NCBI GenBank assembly: GCA_946479805.1
Contig: CAMLHP010000002.1
Coordinates: 1 to 40,607 of the forward strand
Length of the DNA stretch: 40,607 bases
Direction of reading: 5' to 3'
Source of the DNA: an uncultured Gemmatimonadota bacterium
GTDB lineage: Bacteria; Gemmatimonadota; Gemmatimonadetes; Gemmatimonadales; GWC2-71-9
Made by a program: the position numbers and the translations under genes. Positions within the stretch are counted from its first letter, which is position 1. The number at the start of each line of letters is the position of its first letter. Below are positions 31,539-39,847 of this stretch, in pieces. The notes under the pieces are model-generated. The model was not told the origin of the DNA, did not search any database, and worked only from the letters and a program-made list of their open reading frames with translations.

Positions 31539-32725
31539 TGTTCGACTCCAAGCGGGAGCGTCACGACGGGCGCCGCGCGCACCAGCAGCCGCTCGACCCG
31601 CGCGGGCGAGGCGGCAAGCACGTCGATTTCCAGCCCGTCCAGCCGGAAGCGTTCTCCCGCGTGGGGAATGCGGCCTGCGAGCTCGGCCACGAGCCCCGCC
31701 AGGGTGGTGGCCTGGCCGGCGGGCAGCTTCACACCGAAGCGGTCAGCCACCGCGGCGACCGGCTCGCTTCCCTCGGTCTCGAGGACCACCGGCGCGAGGG
31801 TCCCGGACTGGGTCACCGCCGGCTCGTCGTGTTCGTCGAAGATCTCGCCCACAAGCTCCTCAATCAGGTCCTCCAGCGTGACAAGACCGCGGGTGCCGCC
31901 GAACTCATCGATCACCACCGCGAGGTGGCGCCGCTCGCGCTGCATGTCGAGCAGCAGGTCGCCGGCGCTTCGGGTGGCCGGCGATACCGTTACCGGGCGG
32001 ACCGGCAGCGCATTGCCCGGCTGGTACCGGAAGAAGTCGAAGGCATGGAGCATGCCCACGATCTCGTCGAGATTGCCGCGGTAAACCGGCACCCTGCTGT
32101 AGCCGCTCTCGAGGAACACCCGCCGGATATCCTCCACCGCGGCGTCCTCCGCCACGGCGACGATCTCGGTTCGCGGCGTCATCACTTCGCGCACCTGGCG
32201 CTCGGTGAACGACATGACCCCGCCGATCCGGGTCATCTCGGTGTCGTCGGCACCACCGGACGCCGCCGCCTCGCGCCAGACGGCGTTCCAGTCGCGCGCG
32301 CCGGCGCCACTCCTGGTGGGAAGCAGCAGACCCATCACGCGGGACCAGGGCACGAACACTGGCGTGAGGACATCGAGGACGCGCTCGGCGCGCGGCTCGG
32401 TGAGCCAGCGCGGGAGCAGGTAGCCGAACGCAAGTGCGGCGGGAATCGCCATCACCGCCACGGCGAGAACAGTGGAAAGCACTGTCGAACCCAGGACGGC
32501 GGGAAGCGCGGCTGCCAGGAGAACCACCCCGAGCGACGTGGTAGCTGAGGCGGCGGCGAGGCGGCTGTCCACGGTGGTGAGCCAGTCGAGCACCGGGCCC
32601 TCGCCCCTGAGCCGCCGGCTCAGCGCACGGGCGAGTTCACGCTTGCTCACGCTCATCTGGGCAGCACCGGCGGTGGCGCCGAAGGCGGTAAGCGCGAGGC
32701 CCAGAAGCAGCGCCAGCCAGATCAT
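31535..32725 (-). CDS. HlyC/CorC (CNNM) family transporter-associated protein, second copy
   Basis: 396 residues. The N-terminal CNNM/DUF21 membrane part (MIWLALLLGLALTAFGATAG to about residue 130) has weak conservation. A CBS pair follows (MTPRTEIVAVAEDAAVEDIR and LLDMQRERRHLAVVIDEFGG) with TRGLVTLEDLIEELVGEIFD, and then a CorC_HlyC transport-associated domain (VAAVADRFGVKLPAGQATTL). Relatives support Mg2+ or Co2+ efflux and are not proven hemolysins. It overlaps both neighbours by four bases. Confidence 0.9.
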   Translation of the reverse strand: MIWLALLLGLALTAFGATAGAAQMSVSKRELARALSRRLRGEGPVLDWLTTVDSRLAAASATTSLGVVLLAAALPAVLGSTVLSTVLAVAVMAIPAALAFGYLLPRWLTEPRAERVLDVLTPVFVPWSRVMGLLLPTRSGAGARDWNAVWREAAASGGADDTEMTRIGGVMSFTERQVREVMTPRTEIVAVAEDAAVEDIRRVFLESGYSRVPVYRGNLDEIVGMLHAFDFFRYQPGNALPVRPVTVSPATRSAGDLLLDMQRERRHLAVVIDEFGGTRGLVTLEDLIEELVGEIFDEHDEPAVTQSGTLAPVVLETEGSEPVAAVADRFGVKLPAGQATTLAGLVAELAGRIPHAGERFRLDGLEIDVLAASPARVERLLVRAAPVVTLPLGVEQ

Positions 32726-33912
32726 TGCTGCTCCTCCGACGCGACCGTCTCGGGGACGTGGCGTACGCTAACCCTCCGCACCCGCCTCCGGGCCACCTGC
32801 TCCACCGTCAGTTCATACTCGCCAATCCGGAGCAGTTCGCCTGCGCGGGGGACCCGCCCCAGCTCGGCCATCACCAGGCCGCCGACGGTGCTCACGTCCT
32901 CCCGCCCGAAGTGATGCTCCAGTTCCGACTCGAGCTCGGCGAGGGGTACCCCGCCCTGCACCCGCAGGTGGTCGTCACTCACCCGCTGGATAGGCGCGAC
33001 CTCCTCGGTATCTCGCTCGTCCTGTATCTCGCCCACCACCTGCTCCAGGATGTCCTCGAGGGTGATGATGCCGGCGGTGCCGCCGAACTCATCGACCACA
33101 ACGGCCAGATGGGCGGGGCCACGCTGGAAGTCCCGCAACTGGCGGTCGAGCGACTTGGCTTCAGGGACGTAGACAGCGGGGCGAACCAGCGCGCGCCAAT
33201 CGCCGGCCGGTTCGTCCCCGGCCGCGGCAGCCAGCATGTCCTTGGCGTATACCACACCCGATATCGCGTCGGTGTTCCCGTCGAAGACCAGCAGCCGGGC
33301 GTGTTCCGAACGCCGAAAGGCCTGCATCACCTCGTCGCCGGTGCTGTGGATGTCCACGCCGACCATGTCGATCCGCGGAGTCATGACTTCCGCCACGCTC
33401 ATGTCGGCCAGGGCAAACACCCCGAAGAGCATGTCACGCTGGGTGTCGCCGAGGCTGGTGCGGCGTCCCCGATCCGGCGCGGGCATCATCCGCGCGTCGA
33501 GACGAGCCACCAGCCTCAGCAGCGGCGAGAGTGGAAGCAGCGTGACGATGGCCACGCGGCGGGCGGGTGCGGTGAGTTCCGGTGCGACGGCGGCAAGGAC
33601 CCTCGGCAACAGGTCTCCCAGCGCCCAGACGAACGACACCGCCACCAGGAGCCGCGGCACGGCGGCACCGGGGCCGCGGATCCACCACAGCACCGAGCCA
33701 CCCGCCACCACGCCGGAGAAGGCGAGCAGGATGAGGTGCGCCACGTGGAGTCCGCGCTGGAGCGGCAACCCTCCCACGCTTGAACCCAGCTGGGCCACCA
33801 GCTTGCGGGGCAGCTCATCCTCCGCCTCGGCCGCGAGCAGCAGCCAGGCGGCCCAGAAGGTGAGCAGGAGCACCACCATGGGCGCGAGCAGCCGCTGCAG
33901 GAATTCAATCAT
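32722..33912 (-). CDS. HlyC/CorC (CNNM) family protein, first copy
   Basis: 396 residues, the same length as the next gene. Three to four membrane helices (LLAPMVVLLLTFWAAWLLLA, VAHLILLAFSGVVAGGSVLW, LLVAVSFVWALGDLLPRVL) are less like the classic DUF21 fold. The CBS pair has VAEVMTPRIDMVGVDIHSTG and AHLAVVVDEFGGTAGIITLE, and the CorC_HlyC domain has LAELESELEHHFGREDVSTV. ATG 33912 overlaps the ybeY stop (ATGA). The ybeY-corC neighbourhood is widespread in bacteria. Confidence 0.88.
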   Translation of the reverse strand: MIEFLQRLLAPMVVLLLTFWAAWLLLAAEAEDELPRKLVAQLGSSVGGLPLQRGLHVAHLILLAFSGVVAGGSVLWWIRGPGAAVPRLLVAVSFVWALGDLLPRVLAAVAPELTAPARRVAIVTLLPLSPLLRLVARLDARMMPAPDRGRRTSLGDTQRDMLFGVFALADMSVAEVMTPRIDMVGVDIHSTGDEVMQAFRRSEHARLLVFDGNTDAISGVVYAKDMLAAAAGDEPAGDWRALVRPAVYVPEAKSLDRQLRDFQRGPAHLAVVVDEFGGTAGIITLEDILEQVVGEIQDERDTEEVAPIQRVSDDHLRVQGGVPLAELESELEHHFGREDVSTVGGLVMAELGRVPRAGELLRIGEYELTVEQVARRRVRRVSVRHVPETVASEEQQ

Positions 33913-34322
33913 GCGATCGCTTCCAGGTGGCGCTCTTGCCGCCGCCACATGGGCGAACGCTCGCGGGTCGCGTCGTCCGGATGATCATATCCCAGGACGT
34001 GGAGGGTGCCGTGGACCACGAGTCGCAGCAATTCGTCGCGCAGGCTAATGCCCAGCTGCTGCGCATGCCGCCGCGCAACCGCGGGGCAGACGTAGATGTC
34101 GCCCGTGAGCCGCTCGCCTGCTTCGAGGGGAAAGGCCAGCACGTCGGTGGGACGGTTGCGGCCGCGGAACTCGAGGTTGAGCCGCCGCATGCTGCCAAGA
34201 CCCAGGAAGGTGACCGAGATGTCGGCATCGCGGCGCTCGCGGCGGAGAACCGTGCCCACGGCGCGCCGGACCACGGCAGGCGGGAGTCCCCTGGCCCTGC
34301 CGCCAACCCACACCTCAGCCAC
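33909..34322 (-). CDS. ybeY: Endoribonuclease YbeY
   Basis: A zinc endoribonuclease of 16S rRNA 3'-end maturation and ribosome quality control. 137 residues. The metal motif H3xH5xH is complete in HGTLHVLGYDHPDD. The middle holds ISVTFLGLGSMRRLNLEFRG and RPTDVLAFPLEAGERLTGDI, the usual YbeY blocks. GTG 34322 overlaps the pgpH stop by eight bases; GTG 34313 is the alternative. It lies in the classic phoH-pgpH-ybeY order. Confidence 0.93.
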   Translation of the reverse strand: MAEVWVGGRARGLPPAVVRRAVGTVLRRERRDADISVTFLGLGSMRRLNLEFRGRNRPTDVLAFPLEAGERLTGDIYVCPAVARRHAQQLGISLRDELLRLVVHGTLHVLGYDHPDDATRERSPMWRRQERHLEAIA

Positions 34323-36492
34323 GCGCTGCGATCTCCTTGCTCGACCGGAAAACCCTGGAAGCCGAAGGTGTCGACACCGGATACTGAACCCGGTCGTGGA
34401 ACTGGCCCGACAGCACGCGGGCAAACTCCTCGCGAACCCGGTCCAGGTCCCGCAACGTGAGCGGGGCGTCGTCCAGCTGGCCCGACGCGATCCGCTGGCT
34501 GATCATCTCATTGATGGCGTTGCGCACCGCCTCCGGCGTCGGCTTCTGGAGCGTGCGCACCACCGCTTCCACCGAATCCGCCAGCATCACCACTGCAGTC
34601 TCGCGCGATCGCGGAGAGGGCCCCGGATAGCGGAATGCAGAGGCGTCGATCTCGGAAATGCCGCGGGTCTCGCTGGCGCGGTGCAGGAAGTAGCGGATTT
34701 CGCCGGTGCCGTGATGCTCGGGGATGAAGGAGGCAACCGATTCGGGCAGCCGTGCGGCTTCCGCCAGCGCGAGGCCGTCGTTGACGTGGGCCCGGATGAT
34801 AGCTGCCGACTCGTCGGGCGAAAGCTGGTCATGCGGATTCCCGGCGCGGCCCTGGTTCTCGACGAAGAACTGGGGCCGGGAGAGCTTGCCCACATCGTGG
34901 TAGTAGCAGCCCACGCGAGCCAGCAGTCCGTTGGCCCCGATGGCGGTGCAGGCCGACTCACAGAGGTTGGCCATGGTGAGGCTGTGGGCCCAGGTGCCGG
35001 GGGCCTCGAGGGCCAGGCGGCGAAGGAGGGGCCGCGACGGGTCCGCCAGCTCCAGCAACGTGAGATCCGTGGTCCTGCGGGTGGCGATCTCGGCCAGCGG
35101 CAGCAGCAGCATCGCCACCGAGACACTCGCCACGGCGCTGAGATATCCTATGAGAAAGCTTCCGACGGTTTCGTCGAGGGTCCATCCACGCAGCAGGCCA
35201 TTGGCGACACTGCCGAGGGCAAACGCAAGCACCAGCAGGCTGATGGTCACGTACAGCCGTGAGCGCCGCCGAATGGCACGGACGCCCAGCGCCGCGACCA
35301 CGCCGGTGAGCGCGCTCGTGAACAGGGCCGGCGTCGGGCTCAGGGCCCACTGCTCTCCCAGTACGATGGCAAGCACCAGCGCGGCCACCACCGCCACCCG
35401 CCCGCTGTAGAGCATGGCGATGACAAGCGCCGCGAAGGGAACCGGCAGGAGCTCCACCCGCTCGGGAAAGGCCCGCATCATGCCTGCTGCGAGGAAGATG
35501 GTGAGCGCGAAGAGCCCCGCGAGGAACAGCATCTCGCGCAACGAGCGCCACGTCTCCCGGCGGTAGAGCCGGAGCAGCAGCCAGAAGGGGAGCAGCAACA
35601 GCGCGTTTACGAGCAGGCCGCCGACAAACGTCCTTCCCAGCAGTTCCCCCGGCTCGCGCACGCGCAGTTCGGCACGCAGCGCGGTCAGCTTGTCACGGAC
35701 CTCGGGCGATACCGGCTCGCCCTGGGCAACAATGCGTTCACCGGCCCTCACCCGGAACCGCAGGGAATCGACCCCCAGGCGCAGCTGCCCCCGGCGACTG
35801 GCGGTGAGAACCTGGTCGAAAATGACTGTGGGCTGGAAGAAGCTGGCGGCGATCCGGCGGAAGACCCGCTGGCCCAGAGCGTCACCTTCCGGCACGGCGG
35901 CGCGGTCGGAGCGCTCGACATAGTCCGAAAACGTGAGCAGCGCATTCCGCGGCACCTGACGCTCGCGCTCGTCGCGAATCAGGTTGACTTCCTCGGAGCG
36001 TTCGGCGCGAACCTGGCCTGCGTCGGCCACTCCCGACGAGAGCATGCCGTTCACGAAGCGGAGGAGCGAGTCGGCCATCGCTCGGCGTCGGGGAGAGCTC
36101 GCGAGCCATTCGGCCTCGTCCCGCGAGAGCCGCACCGACCGAGTCTCACCCGCCAGGACGATCACCGACACCGCCGCAGGCGAGAGCGTTGCGGCCTCCA
36201 CGACTCCCAGAAACTCGCGCAGGGCCACCACCGAGGAGTCGCGCGTGGCGGAATCGAAGCGGTACACCGGACGCACCTGCTGGGCCCTCTCGAGGCCCTC
36301 GCGGGAAATTTCGTCGTCGGTCTTGCGGACCACGAACGCGAACGGCGCCACCACGGTGCGGTCGGCCGGCGCGCCCACGGCCCAGCCCGGCACATAGACC
36401 AGGGTGGGTGGCGGGAAGGAAAGCTGCACCACCAGCGCCACCAGCAGGAGCAGCGCCCAGCGCAGTCCATGGAAGCGCAGCCAGGATGTCAT
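34315..36492 (-). CDS. pgpH: PgpH-type 7TM-HD protein (cyclic-di-AMP phosphodiesterase)
   Basis: 725 residues. One N-terminal helix (WALLLLVALVVQLSF) is followed by an extracytoplasmic 7TMR-HDED domain (about 30-280), seven helices (about 300-480, from GGLLVNALLLLPFWLLLR) and a cytosolic HD domain. The HD motifs are APGTWAHSLTMANLCES, VGCYYHDVGKLSRPQF (HD pair), IIRAHVNDGLALAEA, SFIPEHHGTG and VVMLADSVEAVVR. PgpH enzymes cleave c-di-AMP to pApA. No diadenylate cyclase is in the window. ATG overlaps the phoH stop by one base. Confidence 0.93.
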   Translation of the reverse strand: MTSWLRFHGLRWALLLLVALVVQLSFPPPTLVYVPGWAVGAPADRTVVAPFAFVVRKTDDEISREGLERAQQVRPVYRFDSATRDSSVVALREFLGVVEAATLSPAAVSVIVLAGETRSVRLSRDEAEWLASSPRRRAMADSLLRFVNGMLSSGVADAGQVRAERSEEVNLIRDERERQVPRNALLTFSDYVERSDRAAVPEGDALGQRVFRRIAASFFQPTVIFDQVLTASRRGQLRLGVDSLRFRVRAGERIVAQGEPVSPEVRDKLTALRAELRVREPGELLGRTFVGGLLVNALLLLPFWLLLRLYRRETWRSLREMLFLAGLFALTIFLAAGMMRAFPERVELLPVPFAALVIAMLYSGRVAVVAALVLAIVLGEQWALSPTPALFTSALTGVVAALGVRAIRRRSRLYVTISLLVLAFALGSVANGLLRGWTLDETVGSFLIGYLSAVASVSVAMLLLPLAEIATRRTTDLTLLELADPSRPLLRRLALEAPGTWAHSLTMANLCESACTAIGANGLLARVGCYYHDVGKLSRPQFFVENQGRAGNPHDQLSPDESAAIIRAHVNDGLALAEAARLPESVASFIPEHHGTGEIRYFLHRASETRGISEIDASAFRYPGPSPRSRETAVVMLADSVEAVVRTLQKPTPEAVRNAINEMISQRIASGQLDDAPLTLRDLDRVREEFARVLSGQFHDRVQYPVSTPSASRVFRSSKEIAARG

Positions 36493-37442
36493 CAGCCTCC
36501 CTGGTCCTCCGCGTAGGCCCGGATGATCTCGCGCACCAGTCGGTGCCGCACCACGTCGGACTCGTCGAGGTAGCAGAACGCGATGCCGTCGATGTCCTGC
36601 AGCACCCGCTCGACCTGCACCAGGCCCGAGTCTTCCCGCTTGGGAAGGTCAATCTGGGTCTTGTCGCCCGTGACCACGGTGCGGCTGTTCACGCCCAGCC
36701 GGGTGAGGAACATCTTCATCTGGGCCCCGGTCGCGTTCTGTGCCTCGTCCAGTATGATGAAGGCGTCGGCCAGGGTACGCCCGCGCATGTAGGCCAGCGG
36801 TGCAATTTCGATGGTACGGGTCTCGAGCGCGCGCTGGACCCGGTCGTGGGGCATCATGTCCTCCAGGGCATCGTACAGCGGGCGCAGGTAGGGATCCACC
36901 TTGGCCTGCAGGTCGCCCGGGAGGAATCCCAGTGACTCCCCGGCCTCGACTGCGGGACGCGCGAGGATGATGCGCTTGACCCGCTTCCGCGCGAGGGCCT
37001 CGACCGCCTTGGCAACTGCGAGGTAGGTCTTGCCGGTGCCTGCGGGCCCGATGCTGACCACTATGTCGTTGGCAGCGATCGCAGCGAGGTAGTCGCGCTG
37101 GCCCTGGGTCTTTGCGACTATGGCACGCCTCAGCCCCGGCAGGACGATGCGGTTGTCACTCCCAGGAGGCGGCACCTCGAGCGGGCCGTCCTCCACCAGC
37201 CGGGTGACGTCATCCACCGATACTGTCTCTCCCATCCTGGCCAGGTCGATGAGCCCCTGGACCACCGGCGTGGCGCGCTCCAGCTGCTCGGTCGTGCCGC
37301 TGAGCGCTATTGAATCTCCCCTGAAAGCGAGCCTGAGGCCCAGTTGCCGCTGCAGCTCGGCCAGGTTGGCGTCGTTGACGCCAGCCAGCAGCAGCGGGTC
37401 CGCGCCCTCGGTGGAGAGCCGATGGGTCTGATCGTCACTCAT
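36492..37442 (-). CDS. phoH: PhoH-like ATPase (YbeZ)
   Basis: A P-loop ATPase, 316 residues. A small N-terminal KH-like region (AELQRQLGLRLAFRGDSIAL) precedes the core. Walker A is SIGPAGTGKTYLA and Walker B is AFIILDEAQNATGAQMK. LGVNSRTVVTGDKTQIDLPK and DSGLVQVERVLQDIDGIAFC are family hallmarks. It functions with YbeY in ribosome maturation in several bacteria, and the order phoH-pgpH-ybeY is conserved here. It overlaps the aspS stop by four bases. Confidence 0.95.
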   Translation of the reverse strand: MSDDQTHRLSTEGADPLLLAGVNDANLAELQRQLGLRLAFRGDSIALSGTTEQLERATPVVQGLIDLARMGETVSVDDVTRLVEDGPLEVPPPGSDNRIVLPGLRRAIVAKTQGQRDYLAAIAANDIVVSIGPAGTGKTYLAVAKAVEALARKRVKRIILARPAVEAGESLGFLPGDLQAKVDPYLRPLYDALEDMMPHDRVQRALETRTIEIAPLAYMRGRTLADAFIILDEAQNATGAQMKMFLTRLGVNSRTVVTGDKTQIDLPKREDSGLVQVERVLQDIDGIAFCYLDESDVVRHRLVREIIRAYAEDQGG

Positions 37443-39223
37443 GCGGGCTGCCCGCTCGACGATTCTGCGAGGTCGATGCCGAGCGCCTCCAGCTCGGCCC
37501 CGCCCACGGCTGTCGGTGCACCCTCGAAGAGCGCCCGCGCCGCAGTGGTCTTGGGGAAGGCGATTACGTCACGAAGCGACGGCGCGCCTGCAAGCAGCAT
37601 GGCGATCCGGTCGAAGCCCAGCGCAAACCCGCCATGCGGTGGAGCCCCGGCTGCGAGCCCGTCCAGCAGGAATCCAAAGCGACGCTGCGCCTCGTCCCGG
37701 TCAAGGCCCAGCAGCCGGAAGATCGTGCCCTGAACCGCGACGTCGGTGATCCGGATCGAGCCGCTGCCCAGCTCGTTCCCGTTGTATACCGCGTCGTAGT
37801 GCTGTGCCCGGCACTTCTCCGGGGCCGACTCCAGCAGCGGCACGTCGTCCGGATGCGGCGCCGTGAACGGATGATGGGCCGGCACGTGGGTACCGCTCGC
37901 AGGATCCAGCTCGAACAACGGAAAATCCACCACCCAGCAGAAGGCGTGCTGCCGCTCCATCTTGAAGCCGGGCCGCCGCGACAGCGACAGCCGTACGGCA
38001 CCCAGCGCAGCAGAGGTCACATGATCGGGCCCCGACGCCGCCAGCACCACGCAGCCCGGTTGGCCGCCAGTTCGGTCGAGCATCGCGGCGCCCACCGCCT
38101 TCACGCCCTGGCCCTCCCAGCCGGCGTCGGTGCGGCGAGCCCAGATGAGTCCGCCCGCGCCTGCCGCCTTCGCCAGGGAGCCCAGCGAATCGAGCTCCTT
38201 GCGGGACAGGGAGGCCTCTGGCACGACGATGCCCCTGAGCCTCCCGCCGCCCGAAATCGCGTCGCGCACGAAGGCCGCCGCGTTTTCGTCCACCAGCGAG
38301 CTCCAGTCGGCCAGCTCCAGGCCAAAGCGCAAGTCCGGCTTGTCGATCCCGAAGCGCTCCATCGCTTCACGCCAGGGCAGCTGGGCAAATGGAGTCTCGA
38401 TGGTGTGCCCGGCAACCTGCCACAGGTCGACCAGCACCTTCTCGACCACGCCCTGAACGTCCGCCGCCGACACGAACGACGCCTCGAGGTCGATCTGGGT
38501 GAACTCGGGCTGACGGTCGGCGCGGAGATCCTCGTCGCGGAAGCAGCGGGCGACCTGAAAATACCTGTCGTAGCCCGCCACCATCAGCAGCTGCTTGTAG
38601 ATCTGGGGAGACTGCGGAAGCGCATAGAACTCTCCCGGATGCACCCGGCTGGGTACCAGGTAGTCGCGCGCGCCTTCCGGAGTGGGCCGGGTGAGAATGG
38701 GGGTCTCGATCTCGAGAAAGCCCAGTTCCGAAAGGGTTTGCCGGGACTGCTGCAGCAGGCGATGGCGCAGCACCAGGTTCTTCTGCAGCTCGGGGCGGCG
38801 CAGGTCCAGCACCCGGTGCCGCAGTCGCAGTTCCTCGGCCGGGAGTTCCTCTCCCTCGTTGCGAGCCACCGGAATGGCAGGCGTCTTCGCCTGCCCCACC
38901 AGGGCGAGCCCGGTGACCTGCACCTCCACCTCGCGTGAAGCCATCGAGTTGTCGGTGGCAGGCTCGGGCCGTTCGGCCACGACTCCTTCCACCAGGACCA
39001 CGCATTCGATGCCAAGCCTCGCTGCCAGGCGCATCACTTCGGGCGAGGACCATCTGGGATCGAACGAAAGCTGCACCAGACCGGCGAGATCGCGCAGGTC
39101 GGCGAACACCAGCCCGCCGAGGTCGCGGACCCGATGAACCCAGCCCCCGAGCCGCACCTTCTGGCCGAGATCCTTGCGCGTCAACGCGCCGGCGCGGCCC
39201 GACCGCATGGCGGTGGCGCTCAC
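37439..39223 (-). CDS. aspS: Aspartyl-tRNA synthetase, bacterial type
   Basis: 594 residues, the full bacterial size including the GAD insertion. The anticodon-binding domain has VRLGGWVHRVRDLGGLVFAD. Motif 2 includes CFRDEDLRADRQPEFTQIDL, the GAD domain lies about 280-420, and motif 3 is GFALGFDRIAMLLAG. The Leu in VRDLGG is the residue usual in discriminating enzymes, whereas non-discriminating forms tend to have His there, so it probably charges only tRNA-Asp. Start is GTG 39223 or ATG 39208; neither has a clear ribosome site. It lies 51 bases after the PTS IIA gene. Confidence 0.95.
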   Translation of the reverse strand: MSATAMRSGRAGALTRKDLGQKVRLGGWVHRVRDLGGLVFADLRDLAGLVQLSFDPRWSSPEVMRLAARLGIECVVLVEGVVAERPEPATDNSMASREVEVQVTGLALVGQAKTPAIPVARNEGEELPAEELRLRHRVLDLRRPELQKNLVLRHRLLQQSRQTLSELGFLEIETPILTRPTPEGARDYLVPSRVHPGEFYALPQSPQIYKQLLMVAGYDRYFQVARCFRDEDLRADRQPEFTQIDLEASFVSAADVQGVVEKVLVDLWQVAGHTIETPFAQLPWREAMERFGIDKPDLRFGLELADWSSLVDENAAAFVRDAISGGGRLRGIVVPEASLSRKELDSLGSLAKAAGAGGLIWARRTDAGWEGQGVKAVGAAMLDRTGGQPGCVVLAASGPDHVTSAALGAVRLSLSRRPGFKMERQHAFCWVVDFPLFELDPASGTHVPAHHPFTAPHPDDVPLLESAPEKCRAQHYDAVYNGNELGSGSIRITDVAVQGTIFRLLGLDRDEAQRRFGFLLDGLAAGAPPHGGFALGFDRIAMLLAGAPSLRDVIAFPKTTAARALFEGAPTAVGGAELEALGIDLAESSSGQPA

Positions 39224-39274
39224 CGGAAACCGTACGTTGTGGGTGTGGATCTCATGATTGCCGGCGATGTGGGA

Positions 39275-39730
39275 TCAGCCTGCCTCTGCGTCGGCCAAGG
39301 CACGCAGGAACTCCTCGCCGCTCCCGGCCTCGGTCAGCCTGGTGCGCAGGGTGTCGCTCCTGGCAAGCCGGGCAATGCGGCTCAGCGCCTTGCAGTGTTC
39401 GCCGGCACTGCTTTCGGGACCTACTATCAGGAAGAGCACCCGGACCGGCTGTCCGTCCAGTGCCTCGAACGCAACCGGTTCGGCGGTGACACCAGCCACC
39501 ATGGCAAGCTCGGGAACCGACGGCGTCCGGCCGTGCGGGATGGCCACCCCGAAGCCGATGCCGGTACTGAGCACCCGTTCCCGCTCTTCAACGGCCTTGA
39601 GGATGTCGTCGGCATCGCCGCCGACTGAACCGGCCATAAGGGTGGCCAGCTCTCGGAGGAGTCCAGCCTTGTCCTTCGATTCAAGCGGCACCACCACCCG
39701 CCCAGGTGCCAGCAGTTCGCTCAGTTGCAC
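39275..39730 (-). CDS. PTS EIIA domain protein (PtsN/fructose type)
   Basis: 151 residues, a single EIIA type 2 domain. The phosphorylated His is in GFGVAIPHGRTPSVPELAMV, and the C-terminal half has VLFLIVGPESSAGEHCKALS. No EIIB, EIIC, HPr or EI gene is adjacent, so a regulatory role (nitrogen-PTS style) is more likely than sugar uptake. The start is GTG 39730 with GGAG just upstream. It is the first gene of the long minus-strand run and has a good promoter. Confidence 0.92.
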   Translation of the reverse strand: MQLSELLAPGRVVVPLESKDKAGLLRELATLMAGSVGGDADDILKAVEERERVLSTGIGFGVAIPHGRTPSVPELAMVAGVTAEPVAFEALDGQPVRVLFLIVGPESSAGEHCKALSRIARLARSDTLRTRLTEAGSGEEFLRALADAEAG

Positions 39731-39757
39731 GGAGGCTCCACTCGCGCCAGTGGGGGG

Positions 39758-39786
39758 AACCTAACCGCCGCCCGGTGGCCCGACAA
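39758..39786 (-). promoter_or_regulatory. Predicted promoter of the EIIA gene (TTGTCG-N17-TAGGTT)
   Basis: Minus-strand TTGTCG (39786-39781), 17 bases, TAGGTT (39763-39758). Transcription would start about 20 bases before the GTG and could supply the whole downstream minus-strand run. Confidence 0.6.
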
Positions 39787-39835
39787 GCGATTCTGGGGCG
39801 GGAAGTTAGGGCATGCCGAGCCAACCCGGTCCCAC

Positions 39836-39841
39836 TAGCTT
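39836..39841 (+). promoter_or_regulatory. -10-like element close to the rlmN start
   Basis: TAGCTT followed by six bases and the rlmN ATG; extended it reads TAGCTTTC. No -35 TTG and no Shine-Dalgarno are visible, so a leaderless mRNA is possible. Confidence 0.35.
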
Positions 39842-39847
39842 TCGAGC

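Noticed and set aside
31535..33912. Hemolysins
   Set aside because: The HlyC/CorC label is historical. Both proteins have CNNM/CBS/CorC architecture and lie beside mgtE, which supports ion homeostasis.
34313..34424. Longer YbeY starting upstream in the pgpH gene
   Set aside because: The extra residues are a shadow of the PgpH C-terminus; a GTG at the overlap gives the normal family start.
39275..39730. Sugar-uptake PTS component
   Set aside because: No EIIB, EIIC, HPr or EI gene is nearby; a lone EIIA domain fits regulation better.
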